Of a stretch of 64,000 nucleotides of DNA, positions 23,306 to 36,300 are shown piece after piece. The notes under the pieces are model-generated. The model ran no database searches. It was not told the origin of the DNA and saw only the letters and a program-made list of their open reading frames with translations. The DNA is from Styela clava. Lineage: Eukaryota; Chordata; Ascidiacea; Stolidobranchia; Styelidae. A program made the translations under genes and the position numbers. The DNA is taken from positions 2,604,001 through 2,668,000 of the forward strand of contig NC_135259.1 in the NCBI RefSeq assembly GCF_964204865.1. Direction: 5' to 3'. Every line of letters begins with the position of its first letter. The stretch's first letter is position 1.

Positions 23306-26056
23306 AAATCGATTTTCTATAACGCGATCCCTACTTTAGGGTAACAGAAAGTGACAGAACAAACTATAATTAGCAGATCAAAAAATCTACTATACCAAAT
23401 AATAATATAATGTGACGTAAAACTGAGGATGTAGAACACATTGCAAGGCGATTCGTGTGAAAATTGTCAGCTTGTACAACAGGATCTTATTATCGTGGAT
23501 GAGAAATGTAAAAGACGTTGCAGACAAAGCATGTTGTAATTCACATTTTCCATCTCATATTATGATTCGAAAGATTACTATGTTGAACAACGCAAACACA
23601 AACCGTATTTATACATATTTTTGAACTTTTGTATACTTAGTAACTCCTCACCTACATACAATCTCATCTTCCCTTCTCGCTTCATACGGTAAAATTCCCA
23701 GTAGCTGCCAACAAGACTTTATTATGAAGTCAACTGTAAGATTATTCACTCACATTTATATTTGTTTAAATACCGTCAGAGCAACGTCTAAGCTGAGGTA
23801 ATTCACGGTAAACAGGCATCAGTACATTGACTGTGTAATAAACACATTTTTGTTGTCAAATAATAAGATATAATACCACTGAATACAATTTTTGCAAATG
23901 TTGATATTATTAACATTCTTATATCGATCAATGCAATTCGTGGGTTGTTAAGACAAAATTTCGAAGTACATGACTTAATTACTCAGTTATTCTAGAATTC
24001 AGCCATCCAAAAAAATCTGGGTCTTGTCCTATAGCCATTGATAATGATTATAATCAGTTTCAGAATTTTGATTGTTAAAATTCAGCCAACTTCCTCTTCT
24101 AAGCAAGTAGACTAGTTGCTGAATTGCCACCGCTTCCAATAAGAGATTTTTGCAATAAAATCGATACATGTCCGTGCATGGGGGCCAAATTGGGATTTCG
24201 GCGTGGTCGACCAAGTATTGATAGTGATCACCTATAAACACCAAAAAGAGCTGCCATTAGTCCTCTTCCATCGCTGGATGCTCATTTCGATAAATTCGGG
24301 CATTGACCTCTTGTTTGAGCCAATAGAATGCGTAACGGAAAAATGGGATGTTAGATGAAAATCAGTATATAAAGCGTGCAAAATGTGGTGTATATCAAAA
24401 CTGTTTTGGGAAATTTCATCAATAGAATTCACTTCGTGATTATTATTTTCAATTTCTTCTAATTTCTGATATTCAAATCGTATTGCATTATCAATTTTAG
24501 ATTATTTTCGATCAACGTATTGCTGAAAATATCGTTTTGAAATAATTTCAATTACTTTTGAATCTTGTTTGGACATTTTAGGCAAGACAAAATGTACAAA
24601 AGTGGTTTTTAATGATCATGATTGTTTATTTTATACTTAATACATGTTTCGCTTGACATTGCTGCCTAAGAGAAGATTTTTTTTATAATACAAGCATTTT
24701 AGAGATATTGTGTCATTTTCCGTGACTGCAACGAGGGTCAAATAGGGTACATGAAAAATTTACCTCTCCCCATGGCAGTAGTTAGCAAAAGGAAAAAAAT
24801 AAAATTGTTTTCTTGAATATCACACCCCATGCTACCACTAGTAATTTTTTTGAAAGGCTTCTATCTACAACGTGGTGTGGTGATATATATACAGAGAAGC
24901 ACTTTATAAATATAGTTACTAAGTTGATTGACCTTCATTCTTATGTCGTTCTGAATAATTGTCCAACATAATTGAATATCCATCTCAATGTTAATAATTT
25001 GAGTTCGCTATCAGAACTCTCACTCGCCAGTGCTAATATTGCACCTGGGTGCGTCACTCGTGTATCAGACGGACTAATCGGAAACGATCAATAATTACGT
25101 AATTACAACATCTGTTGATATTAGGATGTAAATAACAGATCAATTCAAACCAATTTGGACATTCAAAAGACAGAACTGGAATAAATTTAGCCAACTTTTC
25201 AATACTTATATGTCAGATGGAATAATATCTAAAGACGTTGAAGAGTTTTGTGAGAAATTCGCTTGTTACGGTAGCTAATGTCTATGCTCAAAACGAAACC
25301 ATATTTAAAGCCATAAACCCATTGGTGGAATAATGAATACTCCAAACTTATAAGACTGAAACAAATCGATTACAATAGGATAAAAAGCATTAGCTTGCTG
25401 AATCGCTATTTACATATTCCGTATTCCATTTTCTCGAGCCAATGTATTATAATAAGATTTTGCTTCTGAGGCGGAAAGTGGGAGCATTGCGTCAGTGGGG
25501 AAGGTGTGTTGATTGCTGCTTTCGCCAGATTATCCACTATTTCGTTTCCAACAATTCCTACGTGAGGTGGTGACTATAGGGATGTTTGGAAGCCGCCGGA
25601 AATCAAAACTGGTTATCGAGCAGCGACACCCAAGGTTTTAACATCTAATTTTACGGATTGGGGAGGAGAGTTTCAAGTGATAAATATCATATGAATTTTG
25701 CAAATTAGCCAACTAATATCAATTGTTATAGGTTAATGGAGATATATTCATTTTGTCATTACTTCATAGGGGAAAATAACAAAAACATGAAAAAGTTGAT
25801 CAAAATTTAGGCTGGAACAAATAAGCATTTGTCGCTACTAACTTGTTTTTAAATGCGGAATAGTTGAGAAGCGATGAAAAGGTATTGAGACAATCCGTTA
25901 TGGCGTTATTATCAATACGCGTGATAGATTTCCATAACGTTGACGATACCAGAAAGCCGTTCGAGCATTGGATCTTTGATTTCTGTAGTTGGCGTTGTAA
26001 ACTCTGCCTCTGCTAAATGATAACTGACAAGTTTGCATATGGGCTGTCATGGTTGT
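23306..26056. other. Intergenic stretch with a LINE scrap
   Basis: Mostly unassigned AT-rich DNA. A minus-strand open region at about 24590-24029 (two frames, an internal stop, a splice-acceptor-like TTTTTGGTGTTTATAG between them) gives peptides such as FIGDHYQYLVDHAEIPIW. They look protein-like, but I cannot identify them. A LINE fragment lies at about 25430-25570 (own entry). A short GTGTGGTGATATATATACAG motif near 24873 recurs near 41230. Confidence 0.3.
25430..25570 (-). pseudogene. LINE RNase H fragment
   Basis: The minus strand reads PPHVGIVGNEIVDNLAKAA (about 25571-25515). This matches the conserved SHVGI-GNE-xD-LAK segment at the end of RNase H domains in non-LTR retrotransposons. 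A frameshift follows within about 40 bases. Only this scrap of the element is seen. Confidence 0.75.
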
Positions 26057-27302
26057 TACTTATCGATCTTAAGATCGGTAAGTATATTGATAGGTATTTG
26101 TCTGTATGTGTGTATGTCTGTCTGTTAGATGCATGTGATATTTCACGAAGGCGTGGTTGAATCTGCTCGAAATTTTGCATGTGCATTCATCATATCTCGG
26201 ACCAGAAGCCTATTGATTTTGGATGAATTATGTCGTATAATTAGCGAGTTATTAATTAATTAGTGATGAAGAGATCTGGATTTTCACAAATCGAGAGATT
26301 TTCGAGACGCGCTGAATGTGTGTGTGCGTATCAGATGCGCAAGTTTTCACGCTAGTGAGTCAGAGCGAAGAATACACACCGCTAGATCGTATCTCGTGAT
26401 TAATCTTTGAGCCTTGTCTATATCTCTCTTGTAACTTTGACGTCGTCGCGATGCGCAAGTTTCCTTCGAGAAATTTTCCACACTATTGAGTCAGAGCGAA
26501 GGATACACGCCGCGAGATCGTATCTCGTTACTTATAATTACTCCTTAAAGTTTAAGCAATGTCCATATCCCTAAATCAGGTTCGGGGTTGCAGAATTCCT
26601 CACCAAAATATCGCTAGGCTGTGTTTGAATAGCCGTCGCAACCTGGGTTAGCGCCGTTGTATTTAACACAAACTATAGGATTGGTAAATACAGAAATAGG
26701 CTATTGGCTGGAAACTAATCGAAACAATCCAGTTCGGATTTGCAGAATTCTTCATAAAAGTATTTCCTCGAGTAGTATTTCGACGACATGGGGAGTTGGC
26801 TATTGTTTCCTACATTTCTGATATTGGCTGAAAACTAATCAAAACAATCTACACGCCGCGAGATCGTATCTCGTTACTTATAATTACTCCTTAAAGTTTA
26901 AGCAATGTTCATATCCCTAAATCAGGTTCGGGGTTGCAGAATTCCTCACCAAAATATCGCTAGGCTGTGTTTGAATAGCCGTCGCAACCTGGGTTAGCGC
27001 CGTTGTATTTAACACAAACTATAGGATTGGTAAATACAGAAATAGGCTATTGGCTGGAAACTAATCGAAACAATCCAGTTCGGATTTGCAGAATTCTTCA
27101 TAAAAGTATTTCCTCGAGTAGTATTTCGACGACATGGGGAGTTGGCTATTGTTTCCTACATTTCTGATATTGGCTGAAAACTAATCAAAACAATCCAGTT
27201 CGGGTTTGCAGAATTTTTCGAATCGAAACCGCAGTTTCTGTTTTGGGGGATCCCCTAACTTTCGATCGATAAGTCTTCGGTCTCTGACCGATATTCTCGT
27301 TT
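26057..27302 (+). mobile_element. Helentron-like element, copy B with internal tandem duplication
   Basis: Begins with the family palindrome (TACTTATCGATCTTAAGATC) and ends with GATCGATAAGTCTTCGG, a hairpin TCGGTCTCTGACCGA and TATTCTCGTTT, like copies A, C and D. The interior is longer than in other copies and holds a 346 bp head-to-tail duplication (26505-26850 and 26851-27196). No open frame for a Rep or helicase is present, so it is non-autonomous. Confidence 0.55.
26505..27196. repeat. Tandem duplication, 2 x 346 bp
   Basis: Both units start ACACGCCGCGAGATCGTATC and are almost identical (for example CAATGTCCAT versus CAATGTTCAT). Each unit itself contains two related TTCGG-TTGCAGAATTC sub-blocks. 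The duplication lies wholly inside the Helentron-like copy B. Confidence 0.9.
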
Positions 27303-27669
27303 ATTATATTCTTCCATTAAAACGATAACGGTAAAATCGATATAGAAGTTCCAGTAAACGTAGGTATGACAGTAAAAGACTTAACTTAGTTTGAAGCAGA
27401 AGCTTGCTGTTGCAGTTTAGATGCGTGTCGCGAGAGATCCCCAGTCGAGTGCAATCTAGTAAACACGGCCAAAATCGAAACACGTTAACACGTCACTCGA
27501 CCAATCAACGGTCGACGAGACCCGGACCTAGGTGTAGCTATAGAAGTATTGTTGGTGAACATGTTTTATCACGAATCGTTAATATGTGAATATGTTGTAC
27601 ATTTGTAATATGATATGCTTGTTTTGGATTTTATTTTTATGAAATCATTAAAAAAAAGAGCTTCTACAC
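27303..27669. other. Short intergenic stretch
   Basis: Nothing recognised; contains GC-richer text around 27420-27530 with no supported gene. Confidence 0.25.
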
Positions 27670-28556
27670 CAGGGTGGTCCAAACCCAGGCCCACGGGCCA
27701 CTTGTGGCCCGCCGCTTCAATATATGTGGCCCGCGTCGCATTTGCACGAGGGTAAACAAAAAACAATTTAGTGTTGGTTTGTCATAAAAATAACCAGAAA
27801 ACTCTTTGACACATTGATACATCACTAATATCACTGAATTGACTCGTGTTATGACTAGCTGAGGCAATTAGCGAAGATGAATATTGTGATTAGTTAGTCT
27901 AAATTATCAACTGGCTTTTCATTTTTGGTCGGAGATATATGCCAACAAAATATGCTTCATAGAAAACTAAAAGTTGAATGAAGAATCTATTGGCATGGGT
28001 TGGCTATGCCTGATAACTAAATAATAATGTAATGGCCGAACAATATAATTCCTGCTGTTTTTTTTGCAACCAGACTAAGCTGTCTATGGCAAATGTCAGA
28101 AAATATAGTAATTACCCTCCTGTATCTCAAACTTAATAAAATTCACTAATCAATCATTCTGCGGGTATTTGTAAGTTATTTTTTAAAAATGACTTGAAAA
28201 TAAGACTGACTAATTCAAACATATTTTTGACTGAATATGGGAGTGGAAATACTACAATGCTTGCTTAATATGTCTGCGAGTTTTGTCAGTGACAATCGAA
28301 AACGGCATTTTTTCCTTAGGGCACTTTCTCCGTTATGAAGAGTTTGGAGTCTTACACTAAATATAGATATAGTGAGATTTTTGCACGTTTTAGTGAGTTT
28401 TTTGGCTGTTTTTGCATGTTTTAGCTTGATAAATGACGAATAATGATCAATGTGTTTGGACAATAAAACTGTTTGTTTTGTATTACACGGTTTACCTATT
28501 CTTGGCACTATTGTGGCCCGCGGACAAAACAAAAATAATAGTGTGGCCCGCGACTG
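27670..28556. mobile_element. Degraded hAT element (CAGGGTGGTCC type)
   Basis: The left end reads CAGGGTGGTCCAAACCCAGG, followed by repeated GGCCCGC motifs (to about 27740). The right part also carries GTGGCCCGCGGAC and GTGGCCCGCGAC (28512-28554). CAGGG ends with clustered GGCCCGC are typical of a widespread hAT group. No clean target duplication or transposase is seen, so the right limit is approximate. Confidence 0.5.
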
Positions 28557-28799
28557 TTCTAGACAGTTTTACATATTTACCTATTTTCATGCCAGAGAGA
28601 TAATGTCATTAAATATGCCTTTAGTGCCTTATATCATTTTCAATAATGTTGGATGGGAATCATAGGATAGACATGATTGATGTTATAGCTTTACAATAGA
28701 ACAAAAAAATGGGTGTTTTTTTTTCAATAGGTAATACCAAAGTTTGGAAAGTGGAAACTTGCTGAACTTAAATATTTAAAGAATCTATATTTCACATCC

Positions 28800-28909
28800 G
28801 GCGCTCCCGAAGTATGTGCACCAAAATGGCGCACAACCTGAACATACTATGTGTACCTGGTTAGGGTTCAGGTTGTACGTCATCTTGGTGCACATACGTC
28901 TGGAGGTCC
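28800..28909. mobile_element. hAT-like MITE, 110 bp (family copy 2)
   Basis: Inverted ends GCTCCCGAAGTATGTGCACC (left) and a partly changed right arm; 8-bp target duplication TCACATCC (28792-28799 and 28910-28917). The core contains GGTTAGGGTTCAGG. This is the short size class of the family seen at 21674, 31363, 60622 and 61229. Confidence 0.88.
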
Positions 28910-29224
28910 TCACATCCTTGTTAAAGGAGAATTTATTCTGGAACTCCCGTTTAATGAAAATCAATCCATTTATCACTATCAGAGACATGTTATTCTACTA
29001 GTGTATCTTAAAAAATATTGTTACAAATATACATATACCTAATCAATCCACATGGTACAATAGAAAGTTAAGATATAGTAGAAAATTTTTTATATTTTAA
29101 CATGGACCTTTTATTTCTCGTAATACATTCTATACTTCTTTTGAGCTAATTGATAAATACAGCATGCAATATACACTGTTGGTGATTATAGAAAAAAAAA
29201 TCGTGAATCGTTAACGATGTATCG

Positions 29225-29427
29225 GATATTGCAAACGGTGTTTTGTACCTGAGACCGTAGCCCACTACCTACGGCATTGTCAGCAATATAATCATGATTC
29301 ATGACCTCCAGTCACTCGCAAAGCCATAAAACTTGAATTGAAACTGACTTTGGAAGAAGTTCTCAATAACATTTACATTATTGAAACTGTTATCGAATTT
29401 GTTTCTTCTACGGGCAGAAATATTTAA
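29225..29427 (+). pseudogene. LINE 3' end fragment
   Basis: One frame gives GYCKRCFVPETVAHYLRHC, a C-x2-C...H-x4-C motif like that at the C-terminus of many LINE ORF2 proteins. After a stop, another frame gives LEEVLNNIYIIETVIEFV and then STGRNI before a stop, again like LINE tails. The rest of the element is absent. Confidence 0.65.
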
Positions 29428-29514
29428 GATTAGTTACTTATTGTAATTGATTTAATTTTGTAATTATTTATTTGTAAATATTGTATAATATTGGTATAGG
29501 ATTTTTAGTTCGAA

Positions 29515-29650
29515 TTGGTCAATGGCGCAATGGCGTTGAACAGCGGAATTCAAACGGGCCAACCTGCGCAGGCTAATCGAAGGTACGGTGGCAAGCGTAT
29601 TATAACAGTGCCCCATACCGTTGATTTTCGCAGTCATGCATGCTTTATGT
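29515..29650 (-). mobile_element. Degenerate tRNA-derived SINE remnant
   Basis: The minus strand contains TACGCTTGCCACCGTACCT and CTGCGCAGGTTGGCCCG, recognisable as decayed versions of the SINE body at 43013-43365 (TACGCTCGCCACCGCACCT, TTCGCAGGTTCGAATCC). The promoter boxes are mutated. Confidence 0.5.
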
Positions 29651-29699
29651 CGATACACATTGCAGAGGAAAGCAATGATTCATTACATCCTTTATAATT

Positions 29700-30560
29700 C
29701 ACCTTAGAAATATTTCTTTGTTCGATATTAGTTGGAATCTCTTCTGTCAAATCTGATTATACGTTTCTTTATCCTGTGTATTCAAATCACTGCAAACGAA
29801 ACCGTAACGGTTTCATTTTCCAAATGCAAATGAGAAGTTTTTATACCGAATTGCTATCTATTGATTTATTATTACACGAAGACGAAGTGGACCTTTGGAT
29901 TGTTTTGTTAAATTGTTGTTGTTAGTGTTATTATTTTTATTTTTGTGGTTGTTGTTATTATTGTTGTTGTTCTTTTTTGTGGCTAGAAGGCTATCGCTTT
30001 TATTCATTTCAAAAAAAATCTGTGGGCTATATATGATTAGTTTTCAGAGTTTGAGCGATGACGTCACTAAAAATAAAAAAATGCGGACCGTATGGCGGTT
30101 TGACGATCGCATTTAATGATCTGCAGGTCATCAAAGTCGTTTTTTTCATATTCGAAGACCATCGGTATACTGTTGAAAATTTGTACTGTAAAGCTTGATT
30201 GTTGTGCCAATCAAAAAGTCCTTCAGTCTATTTTTTCAAATTTAATTTGAGCTCATTGATGGGAAATGACTATTTTATGTTATGAAAGTCTAAAACATCT
30301 TACTATTATTTGTATTTGTTTCTTGAATAAAAAGTAGTTTTATTAATAGTTATTTATTGGCATATGGTTTAAAGTTAACTACATTCCATTTGTTTGTTGG
30401 CTATTTCACGCCTTTTTTTTAAATATCAAAATTTAACCATCTCATTTATTATAAGAACTTCGATGATCAATTTACTACAAAGTTAACACGATTGAGAAGA
30501 GAAATCTCAGTTCTTTCTGGTTAAGACTGTAATGGATTTTGGTAATGAATAAAATAGCCT
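29700..30560. other. AT-rich stretch with simple repeat
   Basis: A (TTG/TTA)-rich tract at about 29908-29970 is the only structure seen. A short open frame over it is a by-product of the simple repeat. Confidence 0.35.
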
Positions 30561-30584
30561 TTTGCAGCTGGTTTCGGGCCTAAT

Positions 30585-31568
30585 AAAAAGGCTTGTCCGT
30601 GGGACCTTTTTTTCTGTCCCATCCCATTGTGATTTATGCCTGTCCCCATCCCGTGGGGTTCTCATAGAAATACTATTCAATAAAAATTGTTAAATTCAAG
30701 TTTACCTTCTACTGAACAGAACTACATGTACAAAGAGACCTGATAAACGACGAAATATTTGTTAACTATAAATATTCAGACATATTATATCACTAACGAG
30801 AGAGCAATTCTCAAATATATGGACACAAAATCCACAAAGAAATGTTTTATCATAAATTCCCCAAAAATCATACAGTTTCCTGAACAAGCCTGAACGGCCA
30901 CGGTGAATTACCAGTACCTGTATTAGTTTCATAGAAATTTTAGGAATGAATAAAAGTAAGATCTCACTGAAAATTTCAAAGTAATTGGTACAGTAATTAA
31001 AGAGAAAGGTGATTTTTTTCATGAAGATAGGAAGAAAAATTCCAATAACAAGAACAAGTGCAAGAATAAGAACAGAAAGATAATAACAAAACGATCCATA
31101 GGTCCACTACGGCAATTATAAATCATTATGACGTTCTTATTCCATTCCTGAGTCACTCTGCTCATTCAGCAAATTATCAATTTCATGCTCATTGACTGTT
31201 GTTAATCCGGGTGAGTCTTGAACCATTTCCTTTATTTTCATTTTACACGTAAATCTGATAAAATGTGGCCTACAGAGATTATAACAGAGTTTATAACGAG
31301 TCACCAAACCGTCCATCCTAAATAAACACTACTGTCGCTCCACTAATCTTTTATAAAAATGGGGGCACTCCGGAAGTATGTGTACCAAGATGACGTACCA
31401 CCGAAACCCTAACTTGGCACACATACTTTGTTCAGCTTATGCGCCATCTTGGTACACATATATTCGGAGCACAAAAATGGGTATCTTACAGACATCGTGT
31501 CCCACTTGTCCCTTATGTAAAATTAATGTGTGTTGTCCCATTCCATGGGACGTCATCCCATTCCTATG
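30585..31568. mobile_element. Possible degraded DNA element (GTCCCATCCC type)
   Basis: Clusters of GTCCCATCCCAT-like motifs lie at both edges in roughly inverted arrangement (30613-30655 and 31495-31562), as in some hAT elements. No clear target duplication. The MITE at 31363-31472 lies inside. Boundaries and class are uncertain. Confidence 0.3.
31363..31472. mobile_element. hAT-like MITE, 110 bp (family copy 3)
   Basis: Inverted ends around CTCCGGAAGTATGTGTACC and GGTACACATATATTCGGAG; 8-bp target duplication AAAAATGG (31355-31362 and 31473-31480). The core has AACCCTAAC. It has the same 110 bp length as copies 2 and 4. Confidence 0.85.
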
Positions 31569-31618
31569 AACAAACCTGCGAATACAGTTACAAACAGTTA
31601 CGAGCGCCGCAATAAATA

Positions 31619-32593
31619 GGGGAAAGTGGGGAAGGTTGGAACACTTTTTTTCTTTTGCATATTTTGAGCCGTTAATTCAGCATATTCACTTAAGTTGGCG
31701 GGACTAATGCATAGAGGGGTAAATGTAGTTTTTATTCAGCGACTAAGAAATTTCCTTGCGACACACATTTTATTACCAAAATGCTTTGAAAATCGTCTGT
31801 CAAGTGTTCCACTGTACCCCACTTGTGGGGCACATTCGAACAGACTCTGGGGCACAATGGGTCAGTCTGCCAAAATTCAACGAAGTATGCCCTTAAAAAT
31901 AAGCACTTAATCAGCATAATCGTCTAAAGAACAGAGATACTCCAAATTTGAAGATTTAATATTTTTTAAATCAATGTTCAACTGGAATAGTTCAGATATT
32001 TGGACAAAAAATTTTCCAAATAAAACTGATTATTTCCTTCCGGGAATCTAAATGTGGAAATATTATTGATTCTCGAATATATTCCATATTGGGCCATGGG
32101 TCGAAAGAAACCATAATACTACACAAAATATAACTCATCTCTAGTTCTCTAAGCACTTATTGTATCAAACACTGTCGAATTGTGCCCTGTAGGGTATGTC
32201 CCACTGAACCCAGGTCCATTGTTCCCCATAGGAAACAAATATTTTCAGACTATCCCACGGCGAAATTCGGAAGGCACATCCACTCGCCAACGTTATGAAT
32301 ATTTTACAGTGGACTAAAGCTGAAAAATATCAGACGGTGGTTTGTCATGTTGGGAAGGCTACAGTAGAAAAAAGAAAAAACTGAAACGGTGAAATTTTAG
32401 TTTCAACCTCCCAAAACCAATTTCACCTCATAGCTTGCGCCGCTCTACCCGTCCGTTGTCCGTTCGCGGGGACGTTGTAACTCACCAAAGGGCGGATTGA
32501 AACATCGAACCGCGAACAGGATTGCGGATATAGTATCAGTGCGAGAGCTGATTTTCCACTGTGCCCCATGTCCCAACGTGCCCCACCTTCCCC
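31619..32593. mobile_element. TA-flanked DNA element with GGGGAA-GTGGGG ends
   Basis: Left end GGGGAAAGTGGGGAAGGTTG and right end, reversed, GGGGAAGGTGGGGCACGTTG, with TA on both sides (31617-31618 and 32594-32595). TA duplication suggests the Tc1/mariner superfamily or relatives. The interior is non-coding. Most of it recurs, inverted, at about 62067-62775. Confidence 0.7.
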
Positions 32594-32595
32594 TA

Positions 32596-33198
32596 CTCGT
32601 GAGATACTAAAATACATCAACACTCATTTGGTCATACAAATTCGAGTGAAAATCCAATTCGAAACTCTTAATTGCAGATATACATCTACCAATAAATCAC
32701 CCAGACGGGCGGAATCAAAACAATGATTTTTTCGCTTACCGGACCGCGCATTAGAATAAAAAATATGGGTATATATATACTGCAACCTGAAGGAAATATG
32801 AGGAAACATGACCAAAATTCTTTTGCAGTATCGCATGCTGTGCATACAGTAAGAATCATTTATAGCATTGGCAAAAAACAGTGATTTTTCATATACTTTA
32901 CAATTACAAGCTCACAAATATATCCATTCTTTGTTTTCTGGTAATTAGGACCTAGTCTGCCGATTATGACCTGACATTTCCCCTTTCATTGTATTCACAA
33001 CATTGGAAAAGGATAGAATGATTTCATCGCTGCAATGCAAACTCAGTCTGTTATATATTATACACATTGGGATATGAGTGCTTTCAACTGAAGGATTAGT
33101 GGCCATGCGCAATTTTTCTTCGGCCTTATTTGAAAATACAAAATGTAATTTTCAAATAAGTCTTCAGCCTTTTTTTCTAGCATGCGGTAGGAGGAGTC
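32596..33198. other. Upstream region of LCCL gene with a perfect hairpin
   Basis: No gene. A 13-bp perfect inverted repeat, CTTATTTGAAAAT / ATTTTCAAATAAG (33125-33137 and 33148-33160, 10-base loop), lies about 40 bp upstream of the TATA box of the gene that starts at 33306. It could be a regulatory site or a small element remnant. Confidence 0.5.
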
Positions 33199-33206
33199 TA
33201 TAAAAG
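33199..33206 (+). promoter_or_regulatory. TATA box of LCCL gene
   Basis: TATAAAAG, about 107 bases before the ATG at 33306. Transcription would start near 33230, leaving a 5' UTR of about 75 bases. It is the clearest core-promoter motif in the window. Confidence 0.7.
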
Positions 33207-33305
33207 GCATCGGTTCGGTTCATATCGAATATTGATAAAGAATTCAGCTGGACTCCGGTTACATACTGATCGACATTTAAAAGTATAAAGCATCATCGAG
33301 AAACA

Positions 33306-36300
33306 ATGTTGGCAATTGTTGTTTTGGTTATCTCATTATGTATTCTTGCAACTGATGGTGAGCGAAATCAATTATATATTTTGTATATGCAAATTATCTT
33401 CCATTGTTTATGAAAAAACTATTATTTGTGGCCAAAAGTTGGCAAATTTAGTCGGTACTTCCCATCCTCCTTCCCAACCCCTAAACTCATGGTTCCGGTT
33501 TTGCGTAGTCTGCTCAAAGCGAGGTCTTGATATCTTCACGCTTTCTTACACTACAGTCCTATATATTTTCCAGCTTTGCAACCAGCAGAATGCGAAATAA
33601 GATTTGAGGATTTGGGGGGAAGTGTTTCCACTCTTGAATGCCCCGCAAATTGTGATATCGGAGATGTGTATGTTGTAGGTGGACCAGCTGCTTTTCAACC
33701 GGATTCTCTGGTTTGTGCTGCTGCGATACACGCTGATGCAGCCCCAGGTGATATTGATAAGTTGATATATTGTATAGCTATGAACTAAACACTTTGCGGG
33801 ATTTCAAATTGATCCTACTACAGAATTTCTTGAATTTGATCTTTTGATTCCTATAGAATTTCGGTATTGAAACACCGATTATAGAAATAACTTTAGCGGG
33901 CCATAAGTATGCTGTATATGTAAGTCAAAAACAGTGGAAAAATGTCAAGTCCTACAATATTTCTTCTTCAATATATGTACGTTCCAGGTATATAATTGAT
34001 CATCCCAGCTATCAATTCAAATCACCACATAGCAACGTTGAACAATTTATTAAAATGAATAAGTTAAGCCCTAAAAATATTATAATTGCCATTTAAATGA
34101 TAGATGTTTTGTGTATCACAATAGCTGATCGCTCAACGCCACTACTTAATTGAATTACATTAATTGAAATTTTAATAACCAATAAGATAAAATGTTGTCG
34201 CTCGCTTCTCACCGCACTCTGCATGCTACAATTTAGTGATCTACTGGAGTTTCATAATTATAAAATCCGTACATGTAAGTATGAAATGCTGCTGGAAAAA
34301 TAATATAAAACGCTAAATATTTTAACAGTTACAGGAGAAAAAGTCGTTTTCCTTAAACTAAGAAGAACCCCTCCTCCGACAATGTTGGCGGGGAGCGATA
34401 ACGGGGTCAATACAATAGCCCCTGCCAGTGCACCATCCAGCGCCACCGTATTCTTTCGATATGAAGGTAAATACTATTAATTATTTCCCATAGCATTTTT
34501 GGGAAGTATTGTTCTTAGATGAAATTGAGGATTTCTTTTTTATAAATTTAAATAAAAAATGTTTTTTGACATTAATTTGTATCTCAAATGTCTTCACCAA
34601 AAAGAGCTCTGGCTTTTTTGTAATCGTTCAAATCCGGTCTATGTATTAGTAGATGTGCTCTCGTTTCATCCTAATCCAACTTGTCATTAAAAAAAATTAT
34701 CCTACAATTTTGTCACTCGAACTTCCGGATTGCAAAATTTATTTCGTCTGACTACTCTTTTGTCATCATTGGTTTGAATTATTTCAAGTATTGCGTCAAT
34801 CGCAATTACCAAACAAGTGACTATTAGCACGTCGATGGTCGCATGCTAATCTTTCATTGGTATTTGATTTGAGACGGATCAGGGCCTTGCTTTGAGATAC
34901 ATTATATTAAAAAAAAAATACATAACACAAGAAAGTGTCCTCTTAAAATCTTTTATGGTCTCGGTTGTTACTCGCAACTAAGAATTATCATATCACTTCA
35001 ACTTGAAAGCTCGTGGTCACTCGTTATTTTATTTATCCCCTAACTAAAAGATTAAATGATGACGATATTGGTAATGATATTTAATTTATTAATTCTTGCA
35101 TTGAATACGTTAAAAACTTGCTTCCGCAATATTCGATATTTAAATATAGATAAAAAAAATTAAGAGTTATTTGTCTAAAACTTATATATTGTATATTGAA
35201 ACTGAATTAACTATTTGGCGCCGATGTCAAATGTACGAAATGTAACCTAAAACATCACGCTAACCCTGCCTTTTTTGTCATTGGATTTATTCTTGAATTA
35301 ATATTCAAAATAACATTATTGATATTCACTAATGATTTCTTCAAATACAAATATTCTTCTATGTGGGCATTTTTGCAATCATCATTGATCACGAAATGTA
35401 ATTTTTTTGCACAATTATGTCAGTTTTTGTTGGAAAGATAAGTTTTTTTGAAACGGAGACATCTTTGTACACATCAGTGTTTTTCAATTACGAGAACAAG
35501 AAATAGTATTCTTGATATTTTTTTTTTCGATGAATGCAAAAAAACTGAGATACACTATTACTATGAAACATGTAACAAAATGCATAGGTAGAAAATACCA
35601 ACTGTTTACACAGGTTAGGCTCTATATATATTTTCAACATGCATATACTTGGTAGCAATAATGTGGTAAAGTGGTGGATATTAGATATATCTCTTAAAAT
35701 GTTTAACGCCTGAATATAACAAAAGTTTAACTCAGGAGATCATGAGAAAATGTGTTCTCCACTCAGTCGTAACAGTATCACCCTAAGTATTAAAGAATGA
35801 TTGAGATGAAAATTCTTCATTTCTAGATCGAGTTTCACCTGATTGTGCAGTTGCAGCAGAAGATATTGATCAGGAAGTTTTTGTATTTAACTGCCCGGCT
35901 GATTGCGAAAAGATTATCCAGCTTTTTAGATCTGACTTAGTTTATGATGAACAGGCTAACATATTCGCGATACGATCGCTCATTTGCATTGCTGCAATTT
36001 ATGACGAAGCATTATCAGGTGGAAAATATATTTAAAAAGAATCAATAGTACCTTATAAAGCAGGGGTCGGCAAACTGCGGCCCGAGAACAAATTTTTTGC
36101 GTTCCTCGGATGACTTTTAATTCATAAAACAAGAATTGATGCTAAATGTATTGTATTCACATAGATTTATGTGGTAACAAGTGCCGCTGTACGTCGCATG
36201 TTTTATAGAAAGTAGCGTCCGTTGCAAGTCGTTTGCTTGATGAACGTCCCATTGTTGGTTGTAATTATAAGTCAAGTTTATTTGGATTTTCAAAATTTAA

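Noticed and set aside
26505-27196. CRISPR-like array
   Set aside because: Two 346 bp direct copies are a tandem duplication inside a transposable element in an animal genome; no spacers or cas genes.
33857-33919. Possible exon (FGIETPIIEITLAGHKYAVY) in LCCL-gene intron 2
   Set aside because: It has splice-like borders, but its phase does not join the exon ending at 33747; the exon at 34335 fits the phase and completes the LCCL domain.
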